A DNA stretch of 64,000 nucleotides from Desulfobacteraceae bacterium UBA5616 (GTDB lineage: Bacteria; Desulfobacterota; Desulfobacteria; Desulfobacterales; UBA5616), in the NCBI GenBank assembly GCA_002423615.1, contig DIKO01000092.1, forward strand, positions 62,001-126,000. Direction: 5' to 3'. Positions 35,521 to 43,337 of the stretch are shown in pieces; the first letter of the stretch is position 1, and each line of letters opens with the position of its first letter. The notes beneath the pieces are model-generated. The model made no database searches. It saw only the letters and a program-made list of their open reading frames with translations, and had not been told where the DNA came from. The position numbers and the translations under genes were made by a program.

Positions 35521-36612
35521 TTATTTTCGCTGAATAGTTACTGTTTTATTTGAACACGGGAAATTCAACTGTCGCCGGATATTCTCGATATCCCCGGCAT
35601 CCGGAAGAAATGGGAAATTACGGATATCCGGACCCGGCCTCGAATTGGCGAAGGGGCGGTTGCAGGCGACCTCTCCGTCATTCCCGCTGCAACCGCTGGT
35701 TCGGAAAGGTTCTCCTGAATTCACCACAGTTTCCAGTTGCTCCGATGAAAGGCCATAGTGAAGGATCCGTTGATCCTGATCGAAACTGAACCCGTCGGCC
35801 CGGCTCAATTCATGGTCAATGAGGTAGCGGGCCAGCTGAATCCGCCGGTACTGGTCCATGGGCGGCATGCCTTTGTTCTCCAGAAGAGACCCTGCCTCCG
35901 GGAAAAAAGAAAAAAGATGCGTTCTTCCCCCCATATCTCTGGATTTTTGCATGGCAAGGCTCATCTCTTTTTCCGTCTCTCCCATGCCCGCCATGAAATG
36001 GGGTCCGGCATTGCCGTTTCCGAAGATCTCAACCCCCTGTCTCAGGCATTCCCAGTAGCGGTCCCACTGATGCGGTCCGCCGACCCCTTTTCCCCGATAC
36101 TGAATAAAAAGAGGCTCCGTGGCCAGATCGACGGCGACCCCGATTTTATCGGCTCCGGCGTTTTTTAAGGCTTGAAGGTCCTCATATTTCAAAAGGGTCG
36201 GAGAAACCAGAATACTGACGGGGATATCCACGGCATTTCTCAATTTTCGGCAGATATCAAGCGTGTCGGGCACGCAGCGCTTCCGGGTGATCATGGAAAT
36301 ACAGATGCGTTTCACCCTGTGCGTTCGCTCGAGGATGCGCTGGATGATGTCTTCAAGGGCATATATGGGCCAGGTCACGCGGATAAACCTTTTTTCAGTA
36401 TACTGGCCGGGCCGGTTCCCGGAAAGTCCGCAATAGGCGCACCTGGCGGCGCATCCTTCCGGATAGGTCAACAAGAGGTTGATGCAGTAAAGTTTCGCAT
36501 TTCGGTAAAAAAGTCCGTTTTTAAACCCCAGGGTCATGGCCGCAGCAAGGCTCATCCGCAGAAATCCGGGGCTTTGGAGGTTATCCTGGAGGTTAAACAG
36601 GTTGTCGGTCAA
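35521..36612 (-). CDS. Radical SAM protein, BioB-like; probable LipS-type lipoyl synthase subunit
   Basis: 363 residues. The SAM-cluster motif is CAARCAYCGLSG, followed by CISMITRKRC and VSPTLLKYEDLQALKNAGADKIGVAVD of the TIM barrel. C-terminal SGCSGNDGEVACNRPFAN could hold an auxiliary cluster. It begins at TTG 36612, about 10 bases after AAGGA, and closely follows a second radical SAM gene. With the FAD reductase and lipoate ligase upstream, the order matches LipS1/LipS2 lipoate assembly loci, in which two radical SAM proteins together insert the two sulfurs into an octanoyl group. Which of the two this one is was not decided. Confidence 0.75.
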   Translation of the reverse strand: MTDNLFNLQDNLQSPGFLRMSLAAAMTLGFKNGLFYRNAKLYCINLLLTYPEGCAARCAYCGLSGNRPGQYTEKRFIRVTWPIYALEDIIQRILERTHRVKRICISMITRKRCVPDTLDICRKLRNAVDIPVSILVSPTLLKYEDLQALKNAGADKIGVAVDLATEPLFIQYRGKGVGGPHQWDRYWECLRQGVEIFGNGNAGPHFMAGMGETEKEMSLAMQKSRDMGGRTHLFSFFPEAGSLLENKGMPPMDQYRRIQLARYLIDHELSRADGFSFDQDQRILHYGLSSEQLETVVNSGEPFRTSGCSGNDGEVACNRPFANSRPGPDIRNFPFLPDAGDIENIRRQLNFPCSNKTVTIQRK

Positions 36613-36614
36613 TG

Positions 36615-37562
36615 TTATTCAGTCCTTTCCAAACTCAAACCCCTTGAAACGGAGCAGCACGTGGGTTGATAATTTATTTTAATTCCCAGTTCCCTGCAAT
36701 GGGCCAGGACTTCGTCCGACGGCAGGGCCATTCGGTCGACCCCCGCGTCAACGGCCATGATTTCCAGATCCCGGTTGCCCCTTTCCCTGGCGCATCCGAG
36801 GCTGATGAGAATATCCGGCATGACGAATCGTGCTTGGGCGATGATATCGGCTACTTCCCTTGCTTTGGGCAGATCGAATTTCATGGAGCCCGTCCCCGGA
36901 ATTTTCATGATGGAAACAATGACCAACTGCCTTGCCGGAATTCGGGATATCATCTCAAGGGCATTTCTTTCACCCCGGATCTTTCCGAAGTACAGCCCGC
37001 AAACCACATGCGGAACGATATCCAATCCGGCCTGGGCCATTGCCTCGAGGGAGTCCATGATCCGGGAAACGCCAAAGGAAACGTGATAAATCCGCTGGAA
37101 GGTTTCATCATCCCCGATAACGTCGATGAGAACCTGGTCAACTCCTGCGGATTTGAGATCAAATGCCGTTTGCACATCCACAAGACCGCTGTGAACGGAT
37201 ACATAGAGGTCTGTTCTGTTCTTGATTTCCCAGATGGCCGGAATGAACTTTGACCAGGGCAATTGCCCGAACGCGTTACACCCGCCGCTGACCAGCACGC
37301 CGTAGTTTCCCTGTTCCTTTATCCGGATGCAGTGTTCCACCAGATCCCCGGGAGTTGTCGCCCATGCCATGGATTCCAGAAGTTTTCCGCCGCAATGCTC
37401 GCACTGCAGGGCACAATGATTTCCGGTAATCGAAACCGCCTGGTATTTCCCGGAGATACCGTTCAAACGGATCATGCCGGGCACAAAAAAAGTGATAAGC
37501 CTGCCGGAGTCTTCGACATCGCCAAGTGCGGGTTTTTTGATCTTTCTTTCAATCACCGGCAT
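36615..37562 (-). CDS. Radical SAM protein; probable second LipS-type lipoyl synthase subunit
   Basis: 315 residues from ATG 37562, four bases after GGGAG and overlapping the preceding FAD reductase gene by 14 bp. The SAM motif is CALQCEHCGGKLLE; downstream are VLVSGGCNAFGQLPW, VSVHSGLVD, VLIDVIGDDET and SLGCARERGNRDLE, with C-terminal QPTCCSV. It differs strongly from its neighbour, as the LipS1 and LipS2 partners do. The pairing with a lipoate ligase-DUF116 fusion and an FAD-dependent reductase supports a lipoate role; a different thiolation is possible. Confidence 0.75.
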   Translation of the reverse strand: MPVIERKIKKPALGDVEDSGRLITFFVPGMIRLNGISGKYQAVSITGNHCALQCEHCGGKLLESMAWATTPGDLVEHCIRIKEQGNYGVLVSGGCNAFGQLPWSKFIPAIWEIKNRTDLYVSVHSGLVDVQTAFDLKSAGVDQVLIDVIGDDETFQRIYHVSFGVSRIMDSLEAMAQAGLDIVPHVVCGLYFGKIRGERNALEMISRIPARQLVIVSIMKIPGTGSMKFDLPKAREVADIIAQARFVMPDILISLGCARERGNRDLEIMAVDAGVDRMALPSDEVLAHCRELGIKINYQPTCCSVSRGLSLERTE

Positions 37563-38607
37563 AATACTCCCGAAAGGAAACCCAGCATTTTTTAATGACC
37601 TCGTCGAGCCGGTTCCATTCCTTTTCCAACAGGATTCTGCGGCAGACGGCACGTTGCTGAACATCTCCGAACAGATCCCGGCATTCCGCCGCATATTCGT
37701 TTAAAAGGGAAATGTCATTTGCCTTTGCGGCTTGGGCAGCCCGCAGCCCCGCGATTTTGCCGCAGATGACCGCCGGCGCGATGCCGGCACCCGTTATGGG
37801 ATGTGTTTGTCCGGCGGCATCCCCCACCAGCAGAATATGGTCTTTCACCGGATTCGATACCGGCGCTGCGGGGACCCACCCGGCGAAACGGTTTAATGTT
37901 TCCGGGTGAATTTTTCCGGTGTGAACCAGCCGGTCGATGAAGTGTTCCAGAAGCCGGTTCAGGGAAACGGTTATTTGGGGACCCGCTTTTCTGCCGATTC
38001 CCACATTGGCTTCACTGCCCTTGGGAAACAGCCATCCATAACCTCCGAAGAATTCTTTATCAAAATAGATTTCGGTGAAATCCAGCGGCATCTTCAACCG
38101 CATCCGGGCCTGAACGGAAGGAATGAGATCCGTGTTAACGGCCCCGATCCACCTCCCCACGCGGGAGCGGGGCCCATCGGCGCCGATGATGATTCTGGCC
38201 GATATCTTTTCAATCTTTTCATGACGGACGCTCACCTCGCCGCCGACCAGGGCCGTGGCCGAGGCGGACATGATTATTCTCGCCCCTGCATGTTCAGCGG
38301 CCCGGGCCAGGGTTTGATCAAGAACATCCCGGTTGATGGTAAACCCCGGGGATTTTAATTCATGCAGGCTACCATCGGGTAAAACCGTCCTCATTCCTTT
38401 GACCGGCCAAACGATATATTCGCGCCCGAGGTTGATTTCGCCGGGAAGCTGGGCAGGAATATACTCGGCGCAGCGGACCGGCAACCCGATAAGGGCCTTT
38501 CGCTCCACCATGATAACGTCGGCGCCGTTTTCCGCAGCGATCCGTGCGGCTGATGAGCCGGCCGGCCCCGCGCCGATCACGAGGACGTCACAGGCTGTCC
38601 GGCTCAT
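37549..38607 (-). CDS. FAD-dependent oxidoreductase, geranylgeranyl reductase family (LipT-like)
   Basis: 352 residues. The N-terminal dinucleotide fold VLVIGAGPAGSSAARIAAENG, the GR-family motif PVRCAEYIP, IIGADGPRSRVGRWIG and LLVGDAAGQTHPITGAGI define the geranylgeranyl reductase group. Members found beside lipS1/lipS2 and lipoate ligase genes have been named LipT and are thought to supply electrons for lipoyl synthesis. It overlaps the upstream ligase gene by 20 bp and the downstream radical SAM gene by 14 bp, which means tight translational coupling. A lipid-saturating reductase is the alternative. Confidence 0.78.
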   Translation of the reverse strand: MSRTACDVLVIGAGPAGSSAARIAAENGADVIMVERKALIGLPVRCAEYIPAQLPGEINLGREYIVWPVKGMRTVLPDGSLHELKSPGFTINRDVLDQTLARAAEHAGARIIMSASATALVGGEVSVRHEKIEKISARIIIGADGPRSRVGRWIGAVNTDLIPSVQARMRLKMPLDFTEIYFDKEFFGGYGWLFPKGSEANVGIGRKAGPQITVSLNRLLEHFIDRLVHTGKIHPETLNRFAGWVPAAPVSNPVKDHILLVGDAAGQTHPITGAGIAPAVICGKIAGLRAAQAAKANDISLLNEYAAECRDLFGDVQQRAVCRRILLEKEWNRLDEVIKKCWVSFREYYAGD

Positions 38608-40162
38608 GATTCAGATCCAGAACGGTTTTCAGAAGTTTCAGGTTAAGATGGGTCTGCTGATCGAACTTGCCGGCATATGCCGCCCTGGCCTGGTCCAAGT
38701 CATAACAGGTGGTGTTGTCAATATCCAGCAAAATCCCCGGAACCCCCACCTTCTTGAAATCATCCACATGCTTGGTAAAAAAGGGTTCACAACAACATCC
38801 GATAAAAGCGGACATCCCCTTATCCTTAAGCCTTATCAGTTCACCGACCAGGTCCTCATAGGTGACAATGCAGACATTTTTCATTTTACGGTGAAGCCCC
38901 ATGGTCCAGGCTTCGCCGACGGTGCATTCTCCGCATGCACGACACCCTTTTTGATATCTCAGATCGCATTCCACCAGTTTGGAGCAGTAGGGCAGTAAGA
39001 GTACATTGGGTTTTTTTTGAATCACATCATGAAACGATCCATTGGTTACGGAAATCAGATTGCAGTACTCCAGGGGAATTCCGAATTCCGAAATGGCGAT
39101 TTTCTCAAAAACCTGGTCAAGAGGCTTGATGAAATCGTCAAATCCCAGGCCGGGTATCCGGATGAAGCCTTCTCTGAAAAACTCTTTGATGACCTCATGG
39201 ATATGGTTTTGATCCAGGGGGCAGCCCTTCAACCGGGATTCAAGATCGAACAGCGACCGCGAAGGAAAGGATAAAAAATCTCCCGTGATGTAGATATCTT
39301 TCACGCGTTTCCGCTGCAGATCCACAACCAGGGTGAACCGGACCATTCCCGCCGCTGTTTTGTAGGCGGATCGAACGGTCTTTCGGCGAAATATCTTCGG
39401 TTTAACCATTTCAATCCATTCCGGAGTCCGGTAATACCTGAGTTTTTTTTCAAACAGCAAAAACTCTTCATCCGTCAAATCCCCTGGAATCAGCTCGATG
39501 CCTAAATGTTTTTCAAAACCCTTTTTGATGGATCTTTTGATGTCCTTTAATGCCGGCGTTTTCCCCAGCTCCCACTTCAAACAGGTCACCCGCTCCTTAA
39601 CCGAATCGATTTCCTTTGCCTTGAGCTTTTCAACGGGGATTCTCAAAACTTTCAACATGGTATCCACATCAAAATCCACCAGCAGGGTCCCCTGGAACAA
39701 AAACGCGCCATAGGATTCGGTCCCCCCGGTGCCTGAAATTTTCCGCCCATTGATTTCAATGTCGTTTCTGGGCCTGAAAACCGCATCGATGCCGAACTCT
39801 TCCAGGGCCGTCGCCACGGGCTCGCACAAACTCCTGAACAGTTTGTCATTGACAAACCGGACATTAAAAAAGTCCTTTCCGCATATAATTTCCCACCCCA
39901 GTTGACTGGAATCGAAAAAAATGGCCCCGCCCCCGGTGATGCGGCGGTTGACCTCTATTCCGTTTTCCCGGCAGTATCCGGTGCGCACTTCTTCATCCAC
40001 CGCCTGATGAAAGCCCACCAAAACGGCCGGCGGATTAAACTGCATGAACCGGATGGTATTGGGGCTTTTATCTTCCCCCCGCAATTCCAGCAAAGCTTCA
40101 TCCAGCGCCATGTTTTGGGCGGCCGTCATGGGCGGGGTGTCCAGTAATCTGAATTTTTCCAT
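38588..40162 (-). CDS. Lipoate-protein ligase fused to a DUF116 domain
   Basis: 524 residues in three parts. Residues 1-240 are an LplA-type catalytic domain (RRITGGGAIFFD, ISGTGGTESYGAFLFQGTLL). Residues about 255-345 look like the LplA accessory domain (YRTPEWIEMVKPK). From about 370 to the end is a DUF116 domain with a cysteine-rich CDLRYQKGCRACGEC and IGCCCEPFF. It would attach lipoate or octanoate to lipoyl domains. This fusion heading a lipT-lipS-lipS operon is characteristic of the alternative lipoate assembly route. Targets in the window are the GcvH-like protein (54.0 kb) and the E2 (60.3 kb). Confidence 0.85.
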   Translation of the reverse strand: MEKFRLLDTPPMTAAQNMALDEALLELRGEDKSPNTIRFMQFNPPAVLVGFHQAVDEEVRTGYCRENGIEVNRRITGGGAIFFDSSQLGWEIICGKDFFNVRFVNDKLFRSLCEPVATALEEFGIDAVFRPRNDIEINGRKISGTGGTESYGAFLFQGTLLVDFDVDTMLKVLRIPVEKLKAKEIDSVKERVTCLKWELGKTPALKDIKRSIKKGFEKHLGIELIPGDLTDEEFLLFEKKLRYYRTPEWIEMVKPKIFRRKTVRSAYKTAAGMVRFTLVVDLQRKRVKDIYITGDFLSFPSRSLFDLESRLKGCPLDQNHIHEVIKEFFREGFIRIPGLGFDDFIKPLDQVFEKIAISEFGIPLEYCNLISVTNGSFHDVIQKKPNVLLLPYCSKLVECDLRYQKGCRACGECTVGEAWTMGLHRKMKNVCIVTYEDLVGELIRLKDKGMSAFIGCCCEPFFTKHVDDFKKVGVPGILLDIDNTTCYDLDQARAAYAGKFDQQTHLNLKLLKTVLDLNHEPDSL

Positions 40163-40252
40163 GAATTATTTTCGTCTGTAAAATCCGTCGGCGGTAAAGA
40201 ATTTTCCGGAGGTAATCCCGGCGTGAACAGTCTTCTAGAGCCGGGCAATGGG

Positions 40253-41302
40253 TTAAGTCTGAAGGGGATAAGTGCCGTAAGGCACCAGGGTCATGACAGC
40301 CTCGTGATCAGTTTTAATAACCTCGAAAATGGTGCCCAGTTTTTTCTGGGTCGCCATGTAGGTAAACCTGACGGCGCCCCCCAGGATGCCGGTCATTTCG
40401 ATATCCATGCCGTGATTCTGAAGTACGGAGACCACTTCATCATGGTCATCCGTTTCCCCGAAACTCACATGGTGGATGCCCTGTCCCACGTTTTTCAAAA
40501 ATTCCATGTAGGTACTGGGGCCGCTTACCGGTTCCAGCAGTTCGATCTGCATCTCCCCCATGTCGGCCAAGGCGGCACGAACATGGAAGTCGATCCCATC
40601 GAGCAGGGTGATGCCGTGAAGGGCCGCACCCGTTAAGTGAGGATTCTTGAAATCAACGAGAATCCAGGGACCTACGCCGAACAGGTCCCAGTAGTTTTTG
40701 GCCGCTTTTTCGGCGTCTTCCACCACGATCCCGATCTGCCGGATTTTCCGGCCCTCGAAATTGATCAGGCCAGGTCCCGGGGGTTGAAATGTCCCCCAGG
40801 GTTTCAAGGATTTTAAATCCCCCGCAGGTGGTTTTACGAGTTCGAAAATCGTTCCCAGCTCATTAAGGGTGTCCATGTAAGTGAACCGCACCTCTCCGCC
40901 CAGCACCCCGGACATTTCAACACGGATCCCCTTACGGACCATGGCGGAAACAGCCGGGTCATGATCCTCAACCATGCCGAAACTGACATGATGGATTCCC
41001 TCTCCACGCTCTTTGAGGAAAGCCGCGTGAGTACCTTTTCCATAAAGCGGCTGGAGCAGTTCGATCTGAACCCCGCCCAAATCCGCCATGGCGGCGCGGA
41101 TCAGCGATGATCCATCTTCGATCCCGGCATTTTGAAAGAGGACGTCAGTGGCGGCAAAATCGATAAATACCCATGGCCCGATGCCGAAAATCTCGGAATA
41201 CATCCGGGCGGTCTTGTGAGCATCCCTGACCACAATGCCGATCTGATCGATTTTCTTTGTTTTCGTATCGATAACCGGCTTATGCTGATTCAGATTTCCC
41301 AT
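40253..41302 (-). CDS. Two-domain VOC (glyoxalase/epimerase-like) protein
   Basis: 349 residues made of two tandem vicinal-oxygen-chelate units. The repeat is plain: KIDQIGIVVRDAHKTARMYSEIF with GIGPWVF in the first half and KIRQIGIVVEDAEKAAKNYWDLF with GVGPWIL in the second, and both halves contain GIHHVSFG and GGxVRFTYM segments. Relatives include methylmalonyl-CoA epimerases and ring-cleavage dioxygenases; metal ligands (QIG... HHVS... E) look present in both halves. ATG 41302 sits 9 bases after GGAGG. It probably acts on a CoA ester or small acid, but the substrate is unknown. Confidence 0.82.
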   Translation of the reverse strand: MGNLNQHKPVIDTKTKKIDQIGIVVRDAHKTARMYSEIFGIGPWVFIDFAATDVLFQNAGIEDGSSLIRAAMADLGGVQIELLQPLYGKGTHAAFLKERGEGIHHVSFGMVEDHDPAVSAMVRKGIRVEMSGVLGGEVRFTYMDTLNELGTIFELVKPPAGDLKSLKPWGTFQPPGPGLINFEGRKIRQIGIVVEDAEKAAKNYWDLFGVGPWILVDFKNPHLTGAALHGITLLDGIDFHVRAALADMGEMQIELLEPVSGPSTYMEFLKNVGQGIHHVSFGETDDHDEVVSVLQNHGMDIEMTGILGGAVRFTYMATQKKLGTIFEVIKTDHEAVMTLVPYGTYPLQT

Positions 41303-41423
41303 GAACACTGCCCTCCCAAAGCGTTAACGGTTTAAAGGCTGTTCTTGCTTCAGCCCCGAGACATACACAATGACGCATGCCGGGAACTGAGCATCTTCTG
41401 AAAGATCTGGAGAACAAAATCCC

Positions 41424-42632
41424 TCAAATCACCCCCAGGTTAATCAATTTTCCAATATCATCCCATGTATACCCCAGTTCCAGGAGAATTTCATGGGTAT
41501 GCTCTCCAAGATCCGGGTGACGGGTGGTAACCCTGCCCGGAGTCTGGGAAAATTCAACGGGGATTCCGACAACTTCCAGGGTTTGATCAGGTACCTGATC
41601 ATGGCCCTTATAGTCGATCTCAACCACATAGTTGTTCTCTCTGACCTGGGGGTCTGCCATGGCTTCAAGATGGTCATACACAGGGGAGGCGATGACATCG
41701 GCCGTTCGAAGCGTCCGGACCCAGTCTTCCCTGGTTCGGGTAAGGAAAATCCGGTCCACGATTTCCTTCAGTTCGTCCATATGCAGGTACCGGGTCAAAT
41801 CGTCGGCAAATCTCGGGTCATTTTCAAAATCCTGGATGCCCATCACCCGGCAGAATCCATGCCAGACGTCCTGCCGAACCCCTGCGATGGCGATCCATCC
41901 ATCCTTGACCGCAAATACGCTCCACATTCCGGTAATATACGGATGCCCCCGGTGTGCCGGAGGAACCGGGGTCCGGTTTATCCAGGCGGATGTCGCTTCC
42001 CAGGATTGAAGGGCCAGCATGGAACCCAGAAGGGATACATCGACTTGTTGCCCTATTCCGGTTTTTTCACGAACCAGAAGGGCCGTCACAATGCCGTATG
42101 CCAGCAGCATCGAGCTGACCTGGTCGCAGATCGCAGCACCGATGGGATGCGGCCTTGTTTCATCCTTCCATCGGGTCGAAGTCATCAGACCCGACATGGC
42201 AACGCCCAAAAGATCGAAACCGGGCCACCGGGCCTTTTCTCCACGGGGGCCGAACGGCGATCCCTGGGCATAAATAATGCCGGGATTATATTTCCGGATG
42301 GTTTCATAATCGAAACCGTGTCGATCCATGGTTCCGAGACGATAATTGGTAAGAAAAATATCGGCCTTCCCGGCCAGTTGATAGATGATTTCCTTCCCCT
42401 TCTCTTGGGTGTAATCCAGAGCAAGCCCTTTTTTACCGCGGTTGTGGGCAAGAAAGTAACTGTCTATCCCTTTGCTTTCATTGGGCCAGGGAACGTTCCG
42501 GGACATTTCTCCGGTCAACGGTTCGACCTTGATGACCTCGGCGCCCAGGTCGGCCAGCATGACCCCGCAATGAGGGCCGAACTGCGCGATACTGACTTCC
42601 AGTACCTTAATGCCGTCTAACGGTGCGGCCAT
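41424..42632 (-). CDS. CaiB/BaiF family (class III) CoA-transferase
   Basis: 402 residues. Family marks: VLEVSIAQFGPHCGVMLADLG and EVIKVEPLTGE at the N-terminus, NRGKKGLALDYTQEKGKE, NYRLGTMDRHGFDYETI, YAQGSPFGPRGEKARWPG, and GAAICDQVSSMLLAYGIVTAL with the probable catalytic aspartate. AAGGAGG precedes the ATG. It is the third CoA-transferase of this family in the window but is not clustered with the other two; it lies between the VOC protein and the molybdopterin oxidoreductase, all on the minus strand. Confidence 0.92.
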   Translation of the reverse strand: MAAPLDGIKVLEVSIAQFGPHCGVMLADLGAEVIKVEPLTGEMSRNVPWPNESKGIDSYFLAHNRGKKGLALDYTQEKGKEIIYQLAGKADIFLTNYRLGTMDRHGFDYETIRKYNPGIIYAQGSPFGPRGEKARWPGFDLLGVAMSGLMTSTRWKDETRPHPIGAAICDQVSSMLLAYGIVTALLVREKTGIGQQVDVSLLGSMLALQSWEATSAWINRTPVPPAHRGHPYITGMWSVFAVKDGWIAIAGVRQDVWHGFCRVMGIQDFENDPRFADDLTRYLHMDELKEIVDRIFLTRTREDWVRTLRTADVIASPVYDHLEAMADPQVRENNYVVEIDYKGHDQVPDQTLEVVGIPVEFSQTPGRVTTRHPDLGEHTHEILLELGYTWDDIGKLINLGVI

Positions 42633-42693
42633 TTTATCCTCCTTGTCCCGTATGGTTTAAATATCAAGGCATGTTAACCGCGCAGATAATGGA

Positions 42694-42795
42694 CTACCCC
42701 TGTTGGCGGATCAGGAACAAAATCCCAAGGCCATAGACAAAGGGCAGGACAAAGAATATCCGCCAATTTATCGGCCTAATGGATTTTTCTTGGGC
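42694..42795 (-). other. Hydrophobic segment in the -1 frame at the 3' end of the Fe-S subunit gene
   Basis: An open stretch of 33 codons overlaps the end of the ferredoxin-like gene in the -1 frame and encodes RPINWRIFFVLPFVYGLGIL and a few more residues, a typical single transmembrane helix, before TAG 42694-42696. It has no ATG, GTG or TTG start of its own. A -1 slip at the A5 run 42784-42788 would fuse it to the Fe-S subunit as a membrane anchor, as in FdnH-type subunits. Confidence 0.35.
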
Positions 42796-43337
42796 TTAAA
42801 AATAATGGAGGGCTCAAGAGTATTGGAATAGGAAAAACCCTCAGCTTCTCTGGAATCGCCCCTTTTCGTCCTTAATTCATCCAGGGGGCCTGCGTCCAGA
42901 GCCTGCATGGGGCAGCTGATGACGCAAACCGGCTTTTTCCCTTCCGCCCATCGATCGATGCACAAATCGCACTTCTGCATCTTGGCGTTCTCTTCGCTTC
43001 CAAACTGCGGAGCCGCATAAGGACAGGCCTCAAGACAAAGCCCGCAATTTGTTTTTCCCAGACAGGTGTCTGCATCCACGGTAACGAGGCCGTCTTCATC
43101 TCTTTTGACAACGGCATTGACGGGACAGGCGGAAACACAGGCGGGCTCCTTGCAATGGTAACAGGTAGTGGGCAGAAAAGCCACGAACAGGTCGGGGTAT
43201 TTTCCCTTTTCTATCGTTTTCACGCTTATCCAGCTTGCCGGGCCCGCCGGCACGTCGTGCCAGTCCTTGCAGGCCACCACACAGGCGAAACACCCCATGC
43301 AACGGTTCTGATCGATATACATGCCATACTGAATCAT
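42768..43337 (-). CDS. Ferredoxin-like Fe-S subunit of a molybdopterin oxidoreductase
   Basis: 189 residues with four cysteine clusters: CMGCFACVVACKDWH, CYHCKEPACVSACPVNAV, CGLCLEACPYA and CDLCIDRWAEGKKPVCVISCP. This is the DmsB/PsrB/HybA-type four-[4Fe-4S] electron wire. SCPMQALDAGPLDELR is typical of DmsB. The ATG overlaps the TGA of the catalytic subunit gene (ATGA), so translation is coupled. No membrane anchor gene follows, but a hydrophobic segment lies in the -1 frame at its 3' end. Confidence 0.92.
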   Translation of the reverse strand: MIQYGMYIDQNRCMGCFACVVACKDWHDVPAGPASWISVKTIEKGKYPDLFVAFLPTTCYHCKEPACVSACPVNAVVKRDEDGLVTVDADTCLGKTNCGLCLEACPYAAPQFGSEENAKMQKCDLCIDRWAEGKKPVCVISCPMQALDAGPLDELRTKRGDSREAEGFSYSNTLEPSIIFKPKKNPLGR

